A stretch of DNA of 64,000 nucleotides from CAVUFH01 sp963740835 (GCA_963740835.1 CAVUFH010000002.1:372001-436000), one strand, 5' to 3'. Counted from the first letter of the stretch, positions 44,501-53,495 are shown. The notes: a model not told the origin generated them from the letters alone. A program made the numbers and translations.

Positions 44501-44603
44501 GGTCGAAGTACACGCGCGGCCGGCGCGGCTTGTGCACCGTGGCCGAGCCGACCTTGAACCACTTGACGCGGCCGTCGGGTGTCGGGTTGGAGAAGATGTT
44601 CAC
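41583..44603 (-). CDS. MFS transporter fused to two Liv-type ABC ATPases
   Basis: A single unbroken 1006-residue frame from GTG 44603. Residues about 30-460 are an MFS protein with twelve helices (GLNAVDELDRTVFGVLGPEI, AYYADRLPRARIAVAG, RSGAGMGRAVVTPTHNS). From about 469 a LivF-like ATPase follows: Walker A LLGTNGAGKST near 498, NLSGGQQQ, Walker B LMMIDELSLGLAP. After a short linker a LivG-like ATPase begins near 743: GPNGAGKTT near 774, a divergent signature ELSTGSRR, and VLFLDEPSSGIAQ. The GTG overlaps the stop of livHM, and the binding-protein gene follows. The order fits a complete importer with a facilitator built in. Confidence 0.92.
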   Translation of the reverse strand: MNIFSNPTPDGRVKWFKVGSATVHKPRRPRVYFDQITAGYALYPLLILFGLNAVDELDRTVFGVLGPEIRDAFGLSNQGYLSLIALTLIGGLLLEVPLAYYADRLPRARIAVAGAAVWAVFGLFTGLSTTILLLVIARSGAGMGRAVVTPTHNSLLSDYYPIEVRADVFGFHRMANALGAFIGPLVGGILAQAFGWRTPFFVFFFPTVVFVILGLRLREPGRGHFEREAGGAEAAVVQTDDAPPSWAESVRILWQVRTLRRIWYSLPFLAASVIGLASLTGLYYEQIFNLSESQRGFVAAIAEPAQVVGIALGIPLASRLMLKDPGLGLKLLSFVAVGIAGAWISFALAPVLWVAVASNIAISGLSALLAPGIFASLSLAIPPKVRSLGFSMASLFILPGLIVLYIVGGIADRYGIRQGLLIMVPVFMIGALILSSASLFVKSDINKVWTSTAAQAEVRYQRARGEVKLLLVRNLDVSYDNVQVLFGVNFEIDEGEIVALLGTNGAGKSTLLKTIAGLVPADAGAIVFDGRDATYAPPHEVAERGIVMVPGGQGVFPSLTVAENLRLAGWLDKDRRSRADAITSVLEMFPVLTTRMHEPAANLSGGQQQMLTIGMALLSRPRLMMIDELSLGLAPSIVAELLRAVQVLKEQGTTVILVEQSVNVALTVAETAYFMEKGEIRFHGPTSELLERPDVLRSVFLEGAASVELDVEGPAIVHVSEAPVPEVAATAAPAGNGSHADPRLSVRGVWKHFGGISALTDVSFDVAEGEVLGFLGPNGAGKTTLFDVLCGYQPADRGDVLLDSVSISGLGPDARARRGLGRSFQDGRLFPALSVKETIAVALERSIDVRDPIAAALHLPSVADSETKVRARVDELIDLLGLGAFRDKYIRELSTGSRRVVDLACVLAHGPRVLFLDEPSSGIAQREAEALGPLLLRIRTMTGASLLIIEHDVPLLTSISDRMIALDLGEVVATGTPQEVIRDPSVVASYLGESEAVVARSGPRLE

Positions 44604-46918
44604 GAACCCAGCTCCACGACTTCCTCGATCTCGGGCCGGTCGACGGCGTCGGCCACGGCCGCGGCCATCGACGGTGTCAGCTCGACGCTGTCGTCGCGCC
44701 GGTCGGCGAGCAGGCTCGGCACGATGATGCGGCGGCGCCGCGCGACCCACCGCAACGCGCCGTCGCGCGCTTCGGCGAGTCCGGCGCCGAGCCCACCCGG
44801 GAGGATGAGGAGGATCGCCAGCAAACCGACACCGGTCGCGAGGAACCGCCATTCGGGAAGCATGTAGTACTGCATCGCGAACACGTAGATCGCGCCGAGG
44901 ATCGCGCCGGGCACAGACGCCATACCGCCGATCACGACGATCGCGAAGACGCGCAGGCTCGCGTCGGCGGAGAACGGGTTGTTCGCGATGTCCTGACTGA
45001 TCATGTGCTGGTGGTGGACGAACAGCACGCCCGCGATCGCGGCGAGGAAGCCGGACATCGCGAAGCCGGCGAGCATCGTGCGCAGCGAGTTGATGCCGTA
45101 GGCCTCCGCCGCACGCGGGTTCTCCCGCAGCGCGATGAGCACGCGCCCGGTTCGGCTCCGCCGGATGCCATAGGCCATCGCGATCGCCAACGCGAGGATC
45201 GCGATGGTGAGGAAGTAGAAGCTCATCTGCGAACGGATCGTGATCGTGCCGAACAGTTGCGGGTCGCGCTCGAAGCGGCCCCGCGGCAACCAGTCGAAGA
45301 ACTCCGGGTTCAACAACCAGTAGAGGACCGCGGGCGCCAGTGCGAGCGTGGTGACAGCGAGGGTCAAGCCGCCGGCGCGCGCCGCGGGTATCCCGATGAG
45401 CACTGCGACGACTGCGCCCGCCGCGCCGCCCGCGAGCAACGCGAAGCCGAGGTCCCAGCCCGCGTTCTGCGTGACCCACGCGCCGACCGCGCCACCGATC
45501 GCGGCGAAGGCCATCTGACCGAGGCTCACGTGGCCCGCCCAGCCGGTGAGGAGCACGAGCGACACCGCGATGATCGCGATGATGCCGGTCGCGGTTGCGA
45601 TCAAGCAGCTTGCTGTTCGACAGCCACAGCGGCAACGTCAGCACGAACACGACGATCGCGGCGTAGAGCGCGGTGTTGGTGCCCCACACGATCGGCAACG
45701 ACTTGAGCTCCGTCGGGATGGGCCGCACTTCGCGAGCGGCCTGCCACGACGAAACGGCCTGGTCGTCGACCCGGCTGCCGCGCGGCCGGCGGTTGAGCAG
45801 CAGCCCGACGACGATGATCACGAACAGCACCGGGAACACGTAGAGATCTCGTCCGGTATTGAAGATGATCGCCTGTTCGACGACTCCGAGACCGATGGCA
45901 GCCGCCGCGATGCGCGGGAAGTTCTCCATACGCCCGAGGACCACGGCGGCGAGCGCGCGGACGAGCACGGTCACGCCCAGCGCGCTCCCGATCGGGAAAT
46001 CGGCGACACCGGCCCGCAGGAACACGGTGATGAAAGCAAGCACGGTGGTGATCACCCACACCGTCGATTGCACGCGTCCGACGGGGATGCCGAGGGTGGA
46101 TGCCCGGTCGGACCGCTCGGCCGCGGCGCGGATCGCGATGCCGACACGCGCGTAGCGCATGAACAGCGCGAGCGCGATCAGGACGATCGGCACGACGATG
46201 AAGACCATCAGGTCGTTGTCGTCGAAGAACACCCCGCCGATGCTCACCTTGATGTCGAACGGTGGGTTGAGCGTGGGCCGGTCGAGGTTCTTGAACCCGA
46301 ACCAGGCCGGCATGAACAGCGCGACCGCCGTCAGCAGCTGGGAGATGCCGATCGTGGCAACCGTAAGGACGAGCCGCGGCGCGCGCGAGAAGCGGTTGAT
46401 CAGCGTCCGTTCGACGACGAACCCGAGGAAGATCGCGCCGATCAGGCCGAGGAGGAACGCGACGGGGTAGGGGAGCCCCGTCATCCAGTCGGGCGCGCCC
46501 CCTTGGCGTCCTTGGCGAGCAGGAGGATCGCGAAGATCGCGGGCACCGCGCCGAGATCGCCCTGCGCGAAGTTGACGATGCGGTTGGCGCGGTAGATGAG
46601 CGCGAGCCCGACCGCGAACAACGCAGTGAGCGAACCGATGAGCGCGCCCTGCACCACGATGCCGAGCGTCGGATCCCAGAAAACGTCGGTGACGTCGATG
46701 AGGATGATCGCCGGCACCGCGAACGTGAGCACGGCGATGCGCGCCGGCGGGTTGCGATCGAAGTAGACGAGGGCGACGACCGCGGCGAGGCCGAGCAGCT
46801 GTTCCTGGCGATAGCCCGTTTCGGTGATCCAGAGCGCGAGCGACGCCGCGACGCCGACCGCGAGCGCAACGACGGACAGCGCGGCCGTCCGTTCCCCCCG
46901 TGCGACAACCGCGGTCAC
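44600..46918 (-). pseudogene. Fused LivH-LivM branched-chain amino acid-type permease, two single-base breaks
   Basis: Three reading frames spell one continuous permease of about 772 residues. Part 1 (to about 46500) holds a hydrophobic N-terminus and ALIYRANRIVNFAQGDLGAV of LivH. Part 2 carries the rest of LivH (FVVERTLINRFSRAPRLVLT, RAAAERSDRASTLGIPVGRV). Part 3 (45604-44600) is LivM (LTGWAGHVSLGQMAFAAIGG, ALRENPRAAEAYGINSLRTM). The first join needs one C restored in the run at 46498-46502; the second needs C45602 removed, giving SNSKLLIATATGIIAI. After correction LivH and LivM are fused. Most likely assembly errors. Confidence 0.82.
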
Positions 46919-46919
46919 C

Positions 46920-47549
46920 TCATTGCCCTACCTCTGCCGTCCCCGCGTGCGTCGGGCTGCGTTCGAGAACCGAGATGATCCCATCGGCCGTCGCCTTGCG
47001 GGCCGCGGGCACGTCCAGACCCGACACTCGTCGGATTTGGTCCCACGCGGGGTGACTGGCCAAGGCGGTCACGACGGCGAGGCGCCGGGCCCGATCCTCC
47101 GGCGACAGCGGGTCGAGCTCCTTGGCGAAGATGCGCTCGGTGTCGCGGCTCGTGACCCTGCGCCCGCCTGCCAGCCAGCGGGCCAAGGTGGGGGAGAACG
47201 GTTCCTGGAGCGCGGCCGCCCGCAGGATGTTCCCGACCTCCTCCCAGATCCGGCTGCGCATGCGCACCATCGTCTCGGTGCGTGAGCGCAGCGGGCCGGT
47301 GTCCGGGACCTCCACGAGCATCCCGGAGATGAGCTCCACGTGGCGTTTGGCCGCGGCGAGGAACAGATCCTCGAGGTCGTCGAAGTGGACGTAGACGGAC
47401 CGCAGCGAGACTCCCGCGCGCTCGGCGATCTCCTTCGCGGTCGGGCGGAGATTGCCTTCTCGGTTGAGTTCGAGGAGCGCGTCCACGACCGCGTTGCGCG
47501 TCCGTTGCGATCGCGCGCTGCGGCCGTCCGTCACCGGCGCGGTGGCCAT
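46920..47549 (-). CDS. TetR-family transcriptional regulator
   Basis: A 209-residue regulator. The N-terminal helix-turn-helix reads RTRNAVVDALLELNREGNLR, PTAKEIAERAGVSLRSVYVH and FDDLEDLFLAAAKRHVEL, a standard TetR domain. The rest is a helical ligand-binding domain with no clear motif. Its stop is one base before the livHM start, so it is the first gene of the transporter operon and probably controls it in response to a transported substrate. The divergent helicase gene starts 91 bp away and may share the operator. Confidence 0.92.
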   Translation of the reverse strand: MATAPVTDGRSARSQRTRNAVVDALLELNREGNLRPTAKEIAERAGVSLRSVYVHFDDLEDLFLAAAKRHVELISGMLVEVPDTGPLRSRTETMVRMRSRIWEEVGNILRAAALQEPFSPTLARWLAGGRRVTSRDTERIFAKELDPLSPEDRARRLAVVTALASHPAWDQIRRVSGLDVPAARKATADGIISVLERSPTHAGTAEVGQ

Positions 47550-47640
47550 TGGGCGGGAACCCTAGGAATTGTTCACACCCCGTGCAAGAGGAGGAGAAAA
47601 TGCACTGCCGGCGCCGTCGGGCGGCGGTATTTTCATCGCC

Positions 47641-49666
47641 ATGCCCCACCCGGACGTGGCGCCCGAGCGCGCCCGTTTGCGGTTCGCGGAGCAGTGCCTC
47701 GACGCGATGCGGCGCCGGACCGCGTCCCGCATCGCCCACGAGGACGTGCTCGCGGCGAACGAGGCGGACGCGGAAGCGGTGAAGTGGCAACTCCAGCAGC
47801 GGCTCGTGTCCCTCGAGGACTCCGCCGGCGCGCTCTGCTTCGGGCGCATCGACGAGACCGAAGGCGAGCGCTGGTACATCGGGCGGCGCCACGTCGAGGA
47901 CGGCGAGGGCACACCTGTGGTCGTCGACTGGCGGGCCGATGTCGCGACACCGTTCTACCGGGCGACGCTGGCCGACCCGTTCGGTCTGCGCTTGCGCCGT
48001 CGGTTCGTCTTCACCGGTACCGACCTGCAGGACATCTTCGACGAGGACTTCGACGATCCGGACTCGCTTGCCGGATCGGGCGGCGTGCCCGATCCGATGC
48101 TGGCCGAGCTCGGGCGGGCCCGCACGGGGCAGATGCGCGACATCGTCGCGACCATCCAGGGTGAGCAGGACGCGATCATCCGCGCGCCGCTCGATCGTTG
48201 TCTCGTGGTGCAGGGTGGGCCGGGCACGGGTAAGACCGCGGTCGGGTTGCACCGTGCTGCGTACCTGCTCTACGAGCAGCGCGCGATATCTCTCGCGCGA
48301 AGGCGTACTCGTTGTCGGCCCGAACCCGGTGTTCCTGCGTTACATCAGCCAGGTGCTGCCGTCGCTCGGCGAGACGTCCGCGACACAGACGACGGTTGAC
48401 CAGCTGCTCTCGCTCCGCTTCCGCATCGTCGCCGAGGACCCAGTGTCGATCGCGGCGGTCAAGGGCGACGCGCGCATGGCTCGCGTGATCGCACGCCTGG
48501 CCGACGCGCAGATCCGCCTCCCCGAAGCCGGGCTCAACCTCGCGTACCGCGCCCGGCGGTTGCACCTTTCCCGCGCGGAGCTCGGCGCGTTGCTCGCGGA
48601 GACCCGGCGGCCGAACCTCCCCGTGTCGACGCAACGGCAGCGGTTCCGCGACGCGCTGGTGCGCGCCGCGTACGCGCAGTACACGCGCGGCGATCTCCTC
48701 GGCACCGACGAGAGCGAGTGGGGTGCGGAGCTGCTCGCCCGGCCCGACAACCGCAAGGCGGTCGATGGCTGCTGGCGTACGGTGAACGCGGTCGGCATCG
48801 TGCGGAGCTTGCTCACACAGAAGGTCGCGCTCGCCCGCGCCGCCGAGGGTGTGCTCGACGCCGACGAGCAAGCGCGCATCCTTCGCCCGCGCGCCCAGGC
48901 AGAGACGTGGACGGCCGCCGACTTGCCGTTGATCGACGAAGCGGAAGCGCTGGTGAAGGGCGGCCCCCGTCGCTTCGGCCACGTCGTGGTCGACGAAGCC
49001 CAGGACCTCTCGCCGATGCAGCTTCGGATGCTCGCGCGGCGCGCACGCGGTCAGTCGATGACCGTGCTCGGCGATCTCGCGCAAGCGACCGGTCCCGCGT
49101 CGCCACACTCCTGGGACGAGACGCTCGTGCACCTCGGAACGCCGGCGCACGCCCAGTACGCCGAGCTCACGATCGGTTACCGGCTGCCCGGCGCGATCCT
49201 CGACCTCGCCAACCGGTTGCTGCCGTACGCCGCGGCCGACGTCGCACCCTCGCAGTCGGTGCGGGAAGGCGGCGACCCTCCCGACTTCCACGGCTTCGCG
49301 CGCGCCGAGCTCGCGGATGCGGTTGCCGAGCACGCGTTGGCGCTCGCCAAGGAGATGGCGACGGTCGCGGTGATCGCGGACGACGCGCACGTGCCCGAGC
49401 TGCGCGCCGCGCTCGAGGCGCGCGGGGTCGTCCTTGCCGAGCCCGGTGAGGTCTCGCCCGACCATCCGCTGGTGGTGGTGCCGGCCGGGCTCGCCAAGGG
49501 GCTCGAGTTCGATGCGGTCATCGTGGTCGAGCCCGCGGCGATCGCGGCGCACGAACCCCACGGCATCCGCTTGCTGTTCGTGGCGCTGACGCGCGCGGTG
49601 CAGCACCTGGCCGTGGCGCACAGCGGTCCGTTGCCCGCGCTGTTCGAACGGCCGGCCCTCACCTGA
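47641..49666 (+). pseudogene. HelD-like UvrD/Rep-family ATPase, frame broken by one extra base
   Basis: N-terminal frame: helical arm (ERARLRFAEQCLDAMRRRTA), YIGRRHVEDGEGTPVVVDWR, ATPFYRATLADPFGLRLRRR, and Walker A VVQGGPGTGKTAVGLHRAAY. The next frame continues LSREGVLVVGPNPVFLRYIS, then VVDEAQDLSPMQLRMLARRA and the C-terminal LLFVALTRAVQHLAVAHSG. Removing A48286 gives YLLYEQRAYLSREGVLVVGP. The whole is about 674 residues, the size of HelD/HelR, proteins that free stalled RNA polymerase and, in some actinobacteria, protect it from rifampicin. DNA helicase IV is the alternative. Confidence 0.82.
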
Positions 49667-49696
49667 GGCTGCCGGACCCGGCTTAGGCTGGTCGTG

Positions 49697-50356
49697 ATGG
49701 CTCGCCTGCGGATCGTCAGCAAGAGCGGCAGTGTCCGGGTCGTGGCCGAGCCCGGCGCCGAGCTCGCGGTCGAAGGCGGCAGCCTCGTCGCCGAGACCGA
49801 CGGCTCAGTGCTGGTCACCGCGGGTAGCAAGAACCTGCACGTGCGGTGCGCACCCGATTCGGACCTCATCGTCGGCACGATGTCCGGATCCGTGCACGTG
49901 GAAGGGACTGTCGGCGCGGCGCGTGTCGTCAGCAAGAGCGGCAGCATCGTGATCGAGGACGCGCGTGAGGTCGACGCGCGCACCGGCTCGGGCCGGGTCA
50001 CGGTCGGGGCGTGCGCGGGGCAGTGCCGGGTCGTCGTGACGAGCGGGAGCGTGCGCGTCGGCAAGTCCGGCTCGGCGTCCGTCGCCGGGGTGTCCGGCTC
50101 CATCGGTGTCGGCGAGACCGACGCCGCGGACGTGAAGAACGTGAGCGGCCGGATCAGGGTCGGCGCGTCCGGCGAGGGTCGCATCTCGATCCGGAGCGTC
50201 TCCGGCACGGTCGAGGTGTCGGTACCCGAGTCGTGCGCGCCCGCGACGCACCTGAAGTCGATCAGTGGGCGGGTCCGAACGGAGTGTGCCGAGGGCACCG
50301 ACGGCGAGATCGACGTCAAGACCGTCAGCGGCACCATCCGGATCGTCAACAAGTGA
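49697..50356 (+). CDS. DUF4097-type repetitive beta protein
   Basis: A 219-residue protein (GTG 49694 or ATG 49697) made almost wholly of short repeats in which SGS or SGR alternates with beta strands: VSKSGSVRVVAEPGAELAVE, TMSGSVHVEGTVGAARVVSK, VSGRIRVGASGEGRISIRS, VSGTIRIVNK. This is the adhesin-like DUF4097 pattern, which forms a right-handed beta-solenoid. No signal peptide or membrane segment, so cytoplasmic. It is followed at once by a cyclase gene in the same direction. Confidence 0.8.
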   Translation: MARLRIVSKSGSVRVVAEPGAELAVEGGSLVAETDGSVLVTAGSKNLHVRCAPDSDLIVGTMSGSVHVEGTVGAARVVSKSGSIVIEDAREVDARTGSGRVTVGACAGQCRVVVTSGSVRVGKSGSASVAGVSGSIGVGETDAADVKNVSGRIRVGASGEGRISIRSVSGTVEVSVPESCAPATHLKSISGRVRTECAEGTDGEIDVKTVSGTIRIVNK

Positions 50357-50884
50357 GTGCCGAGCATTGAGCACCGCACGATGACGGACTGCGGCGCCAT
50401 CGTGTTCACCGACATCGTCGGGTTCACCGAGCTCACCAACGAGCACGGTGACGACGTCGCGCTCGCGCTGCTCGAACGGCAAGAGGTACTCGTCCACGAC
50501 CTGCTGCCGGAGTGCGCGCGCGTCGTGAAGGAGCTCGGCGACGGCTTGCTCCTCTGGTTCGACGACGCCACCGCCGCCCTGCACACGTGCCTCGCGCTGC
50601 AGCAACGGTTCGAGCAGGAAGCGGTCGAGCCTCTCCCGCTCTGGGTGCGCATGGGAATGCACTGGGGCAGCCCGCGCCGCCGGGGCGACGACATCGTCGG
50701 CCGTGACGTGAACCTCGCCGCCCGCATCGTGGATCTCGCGGGCCCGGGCGAGGTGCTGTGCTCCGAGGCGACCGCGGACGAAGTCGGCGCGATCGCCGGC
50801 ATCGACTACGAGCCGCTCGGCCCTGTGTTCGTGCGCGGATTCGCGGACCCGGTGCCGCTCGTGCGCGCCGTCGTTACGACGTAA
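50357..50884 (+). CDS. Class III adenylate/guanylate cyclase domain protein
   Basis: A 175-residue stand-alone cyclase homology domain (GTG 50357, or ATG 50381 at MTDCGAIVFTDIVG). IVFTDIVGFTELTNEHGDD has the first metal Asp; VVKELGDGLLLWFDD has the substrate Lys and second metal Asp; VGRDVNLAARIVDLAGPGEV carries the Asn and Arg of the transition-state pair. All catalytic positions appear kept, so cAMP or cGMP synthesis is plausible. There is no sensory domain, so input may come from the DUF4097 protein that overlaps its transcript. Confidence 0.9.
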   Translation: MPSIEHRTMTDCGAIVFTDIVGFTELTNEHGDDVALALLERQEVLVHDLLPECARVVKELGDGLLLWFDDATAALHTCLALQQRFEQEAVEPLPLWVRMGMHWGSPRRRGDDIVGRDVNLAARIVDLAGPGEVLCSEATADEVGAIAGIDYEPLGPVFVRGFADPVPLVRAVVTT

Positions 50885-50908
50885 CACGGCGCGTGCGGCG
50901 CGCGCCCG

Positions 50909-51670
50909 TCAGCCGGCTTGCTTGGCGACCGCCTCGGCCTTGGCCAGCGCGCGTTCGGGGTTGAGGTACCGGCCGCGCAGCCCACCGAGACCCGGCTCCG
51001 TGGTCGGCTGCAGGTCCTCGTCCAACGAGTAGACGAGCGGCTCGCCCGTCGGCAGATTGAGCTCGACCACGTCATCGGCGGACATGTCCTCGAGGTGCTT
51101 CACGAGACTCCGCAACGAGTTGCCGTGCGCGGCGACGAGCACGGTGGCCCCGGTACGGAGATCGGGGACGATCGCGTCGTACCACCACGGCAGCATCCGC
51201 TCGAGCACATCCTTGAGGCACTCCGAGCGCGGCAGCACGTCGCGCGGCAGCGCCGCATAGCGCGAGTCGTTGCCCCAGCGCGGGTCGTCGATGTCGAGCG
51301 GCGGCGGCGGGACATCGTACGAACGACGCCACACCTTCACCATCTCCGCGCCGTACTGCTCCGCGGTGTCCTTCTTGTTCTTCGCCTGGAGGTCGCCATA
51401 GTGCCGTTCGTTCAAGCGCCACGAACGCCGGACCGGCACCCAACTGCGCCCGCACTCCTCGAGCGCGAGCTCCGCAGTGCGGATGGCGCGCACCTGCAAC
51501 GACGTGTGCAGCACGTCCGGGAGCACACCCGCCGCGCGCAGATCGGCACCGCCCTGCACGGCCTCGGAGCGGCCCAGTTCGGTGAGGTCGACGTCATACC
51601 AACCGGTGAAGAGGTTCTCGAGGTTCCAGGTGCTCTGACCGTGGCGCAACATGACGAGCGTGTACGGCAC
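50909..51670 (-). CDS. gpmA: 2,3-bisphosphoglycerate-dependent phosphoglycerate mutase
   Basis: Interconverts 3- and 2-phosphoglycerate in glycolysis. VMLRHGQSTWNLENLFTGWY near the N-terminus carries the phospho-His, WRLNERHYGDLQAKNKKDTA the substrate loop, and VLVAAHGNSLRSLVKHLEDM the second His. It is 253 residues from GTG 51670, the normal size. The frame is open ten codons further to 51700, but the GTG begins the conserved PYTLVMLRHG. It converges on the cyclase gene with 24 bp between the stops. Confidence 0.95.
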   Translation of the reverse strand: MPYTLVMLRHGQSTWNLENLFTGWYDVDLTELGRSEAVQGGADLRAAGVLPDVLHTSLQVRAIRTAELALEECGRSWVPVRRSWRLNERHYGDLQAKNKKDTAEQYGAEMVKVWRRSYDVPPPPLDIDDPRWGNDSRYAALPRDVLPRSECLKDVLERMLPWWYDAIVPDLRTGATVLVAAHGNSLRSLVKHLEDMSADDVVELNLPTGEPLVYSLDEDLQPTTEPGLGGLRGRYLNPERALAKAEAVAKQAG

Positions 51671-51796
51671 GCGGGTCCTTTCTCCGGGCGGCTCCCGCAT
51701 TCTGCCGTGTCACAGGCTCGTCCGCCGTTCCGGCTTGTTCCCCCGCGACGGTGTGCGTGTCCCCCACTCCGGGGCGTCGTGTCTTAGATTCCGGCG

Positions 51797-52306
51797 ATGT
51801 CCGATCTCCACGTCGTCACCCTGTGCACCGGCAACGCGGCGCGTTCGGTGATGGCGGGTGCGATCTTGCGCGAACACGTGCCCGGTCTGAAGGTCACGAC
51901 GTCGGGCACCCATGTGATCGAAGGCATGCCGATGAGCTGGCGTACGCGTGATGCGATCACCGGCCTCGGCATCCCGGTGCCCGACCACCGCAGCCGGCAA
52001 GCGACCGATCACGAGCTCGACACCGCCGACCTCGTGATCGCGCTGGCGCGCGAGCACGTCCTGTGGATGCGGCGAACCCACCCCAGCGCCGCACCACGCA
52101 CCGCAACGCTGAAGCGGCTCGCGCGCGACCTGCCCGCGGGTCCCGCGCCGTTGTGGGAGCGGCTGGCGGCGATGCGCTTGCACGAGGTGCAGCTTGCGCC
52201 CGACGAGGACGTGCAAGATCCCGCCGGCGGCGACGCGCCGGTGTTCGTCGAGTGCGCGCAGGAGATCGCCGGACTGCTGCACGCACTGATCCCGAGGCTC
52301 GGGTAA
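51797..52306 (+). CDS. Low-molecular-weight protein tyrosine phosphatase family
   Basis: A 169-residue protein. The P-loop VTLCTGNAARSVMAGAIL near residue 8 has the C-x5-R-S form of LMW-PTP enzymes, and a late Asp-rich segment (LAPDEDVQDPAGGD) supplies the acid, including the DP pair. It removes phosphate from tyrosine residues, or reduces arsenate in related families. The next gene starts at the base after its stop, so the two are co-transcribed. Confidence 0.88.
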   Translation: MSDLHVVTLCTGNAARSVMAGAILREHVPGLKVTTSGTHVIEGMPMSWRTRDAITGLGIPVPDHRSRQATDHELDTADLVIALAREHVLWMRRTHPSAAPRTATLKRLARDLPAGPAPLWERLAAMRLHEVQLAPDEDVQDPAGGDAPVFVECAQEIAGLLHALIPRLG

Positions 52307-52930
52307 GTGCCGCTCGATCTCACCGACCTCGTCGCGCCCGCCCACACCGCGCTCGTGCTGCAGGAGGTGCAGAACGGCGTGGTCGGTTCGCCGTCCGTGC
52401 TGCCCGCTCTCGCCGATGCCGCGGCGGCGGTCGGTCTCGTCGACAACTGCGCGCGGCTTGCGGCTGCCGCCCGCGCCGCCGGTATCCCAGTGTTCCATTG
52501 CACTGCCGAGACGCGCGACGACGGGCGCGGCGCCAACAAGAACGCGCGGCTGTTCCTCGGCGTCAACAAGGCGCCGGTACGCCTGTCGCCCGGAAGCGAC
52601 GCGGTGCGTGTGCCCGACGCGATCGGTGTCGCGCCGGAGGACATCCTGTTACCGCGCCACCACGGGCTCGGTCCGATGACCGGTACGCAGCTCGACTCGA
52701 TGCTCCGCAACCTCGGCGTGACCACCATCGTCGGCGTCGGCGTGTCGGTGAACATCGGGATGACGAACTTCGCGTTCGATGCGGTCAATCGCGGCTACCA
52801 GATGGTCATGCCCCGCGACGCGGTCGCGGGCGTGCCGGCCGAATACGCCGAGGCAGTGCTGGCCAACACGCTGCACCTCGTCGCGGTGCTCACCACGACG
52901 GCCGACGTCGTCACGGCTTGGCGGGCGTAG
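52307..52930 (+). CDS. Isochorismatase-fold protein lacking the catalytic triad
   Basis: A 207-residue protein of the cysteine hydrolase fold: ALVLQEVQNGVVGSPSVLPA at the Asp position, DILLPRHHGLGPMTGTQLDS at the Lys position, TTIVGVGVSVNIGMTNFAFD at the Cys position. The triad Asp-Lys-Cys reads Glu, His and Gly/Asn, so normal hydrolysis is unlikely, though this divergent form recurs in actinobacteria. GTG 52307 directly follows the upstream stop. Its binding role is unknown. Confidence 0.85.
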   Translation: MPLDLTDLVAPAHTALVLQEVQNGVVGSPSVLPALADAAAAVGLVDNCARLAAAARAAGIPVFHCTAETRDDGRGANKNARLFLGVNKAPVRLSPGSDAVRVPDAIGVAPEDILLPRHHGLGPMTGTQLDSMLRNLGVTTIVGVGVSVNIGMTNFAFDAVNRGYQMVMPRDAVAGVPAEYAEAVLANTLHLVAVLTTTADVVTAWRA

Positions 52931-52964
52931 CGCGTCCGAACACGCGTCGTTAGTGTTCGCGCCC

Positions 52965-53495
52965 ATGCAGATGCGGCGGATCGTGACCGGACAGACGAGC
53001 GACGGCACCTCGGTGTTCGTCAGCGACGAGATGGTGCAGCCGGCCACGCTCACGCTGCTCCCCGGCTGGGAGTTTCATCAGCTTTGGGGGAGCGACGAGG
53101 CGGTGCCGCTCCCCACCGACGGGACCAAGCCGCACGCGCCGCAGTACTTCCCGGCGCCGGGCGGGTTCCGCTTCTCCGTGTTCACGCTCGGGCCCGCGGC
53201 CGCGACGGTCGTCGACAACGTCGACGTCGAAGCCGCGCTCGCCGAATTCGAACAACGCCTGCCCGGCCTGGCGGAGGTGCAAGAGCCCGAGAACCCGGGG
53301 ATGCACACGACCGACAGCGTCGACTTCGACTTCGTCGTGTCCGGCGAGGTCTACCTCGAGCTCGACAACGGCGAGGAAGTATTGCTGCGGCCGGGCGACA
53401 GCGTCGTGCAGAACGGCACCCGGCACCGTTGGAACAACCGCAGCGACCAGCCGTGCACGATCGTCGTCGCGATCGTCGGAGCGCGGCGCGCCTGA
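52965..53495 (+). CDS. Cupin-domain protein
   Basis: A 176-residue protein. The N-terminal half (RRIVTGQTSDGTSVFVSDEM, LLPGWEFHQLWGSDE) precedes a classical cupin: TTDSVDFDFVVSGEVYLELD, then VLLRPGDSVVQNGTRHRWNN, where the G-x5-H-x3,4-E and PGD-x-VxxNGxxHxW motifs are mostly recognisable. It may bind metal and a small ligand. It follows the isochorismatase-like gene by 35 bp on the same strand. Confidence 0.88.
   Translation: MQMRRIVTGQTSDGTSVFVSDEMVQPATLTLLPGWEFHQLWGSDEAVPLPTDGTKPHAPQYFPAPGGFRFSVFTLGPAAATVVDNVDVEAALAEFEQRLPGLAEVQEPENPGMHTTDSVDFDFVVSGEVYLELDNGEEVLLRPGDSVVQNGTRHRWNNRSDQPCTIVVAIVGARRA

Noticed and set aside
41544..44867. A 1107-residue plus-strand frame, very rich in charged residues
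   Set aside because: It is the antisense of the MFS-ABC fusion; its composition (Arg, Glu, Asp, His) is that of a shadow frame in high-GC DNA.
41583..46484. A single 1633-residue frame on the minus strand
   Set aside because: Its middle is only the shadow of LivM, which is read in another frame. The real products are LivHM and the MFS-LivF-LivG fusion.
47600..47782. AGGAGGAG followed by an ATG in front of the HelD-like gene
   Set aside because: A good ribosome-site match, but the frame is out of phase with HelD and yields an Arg/Pro-rich shadow peptide. The HelD start at 47641 is better.
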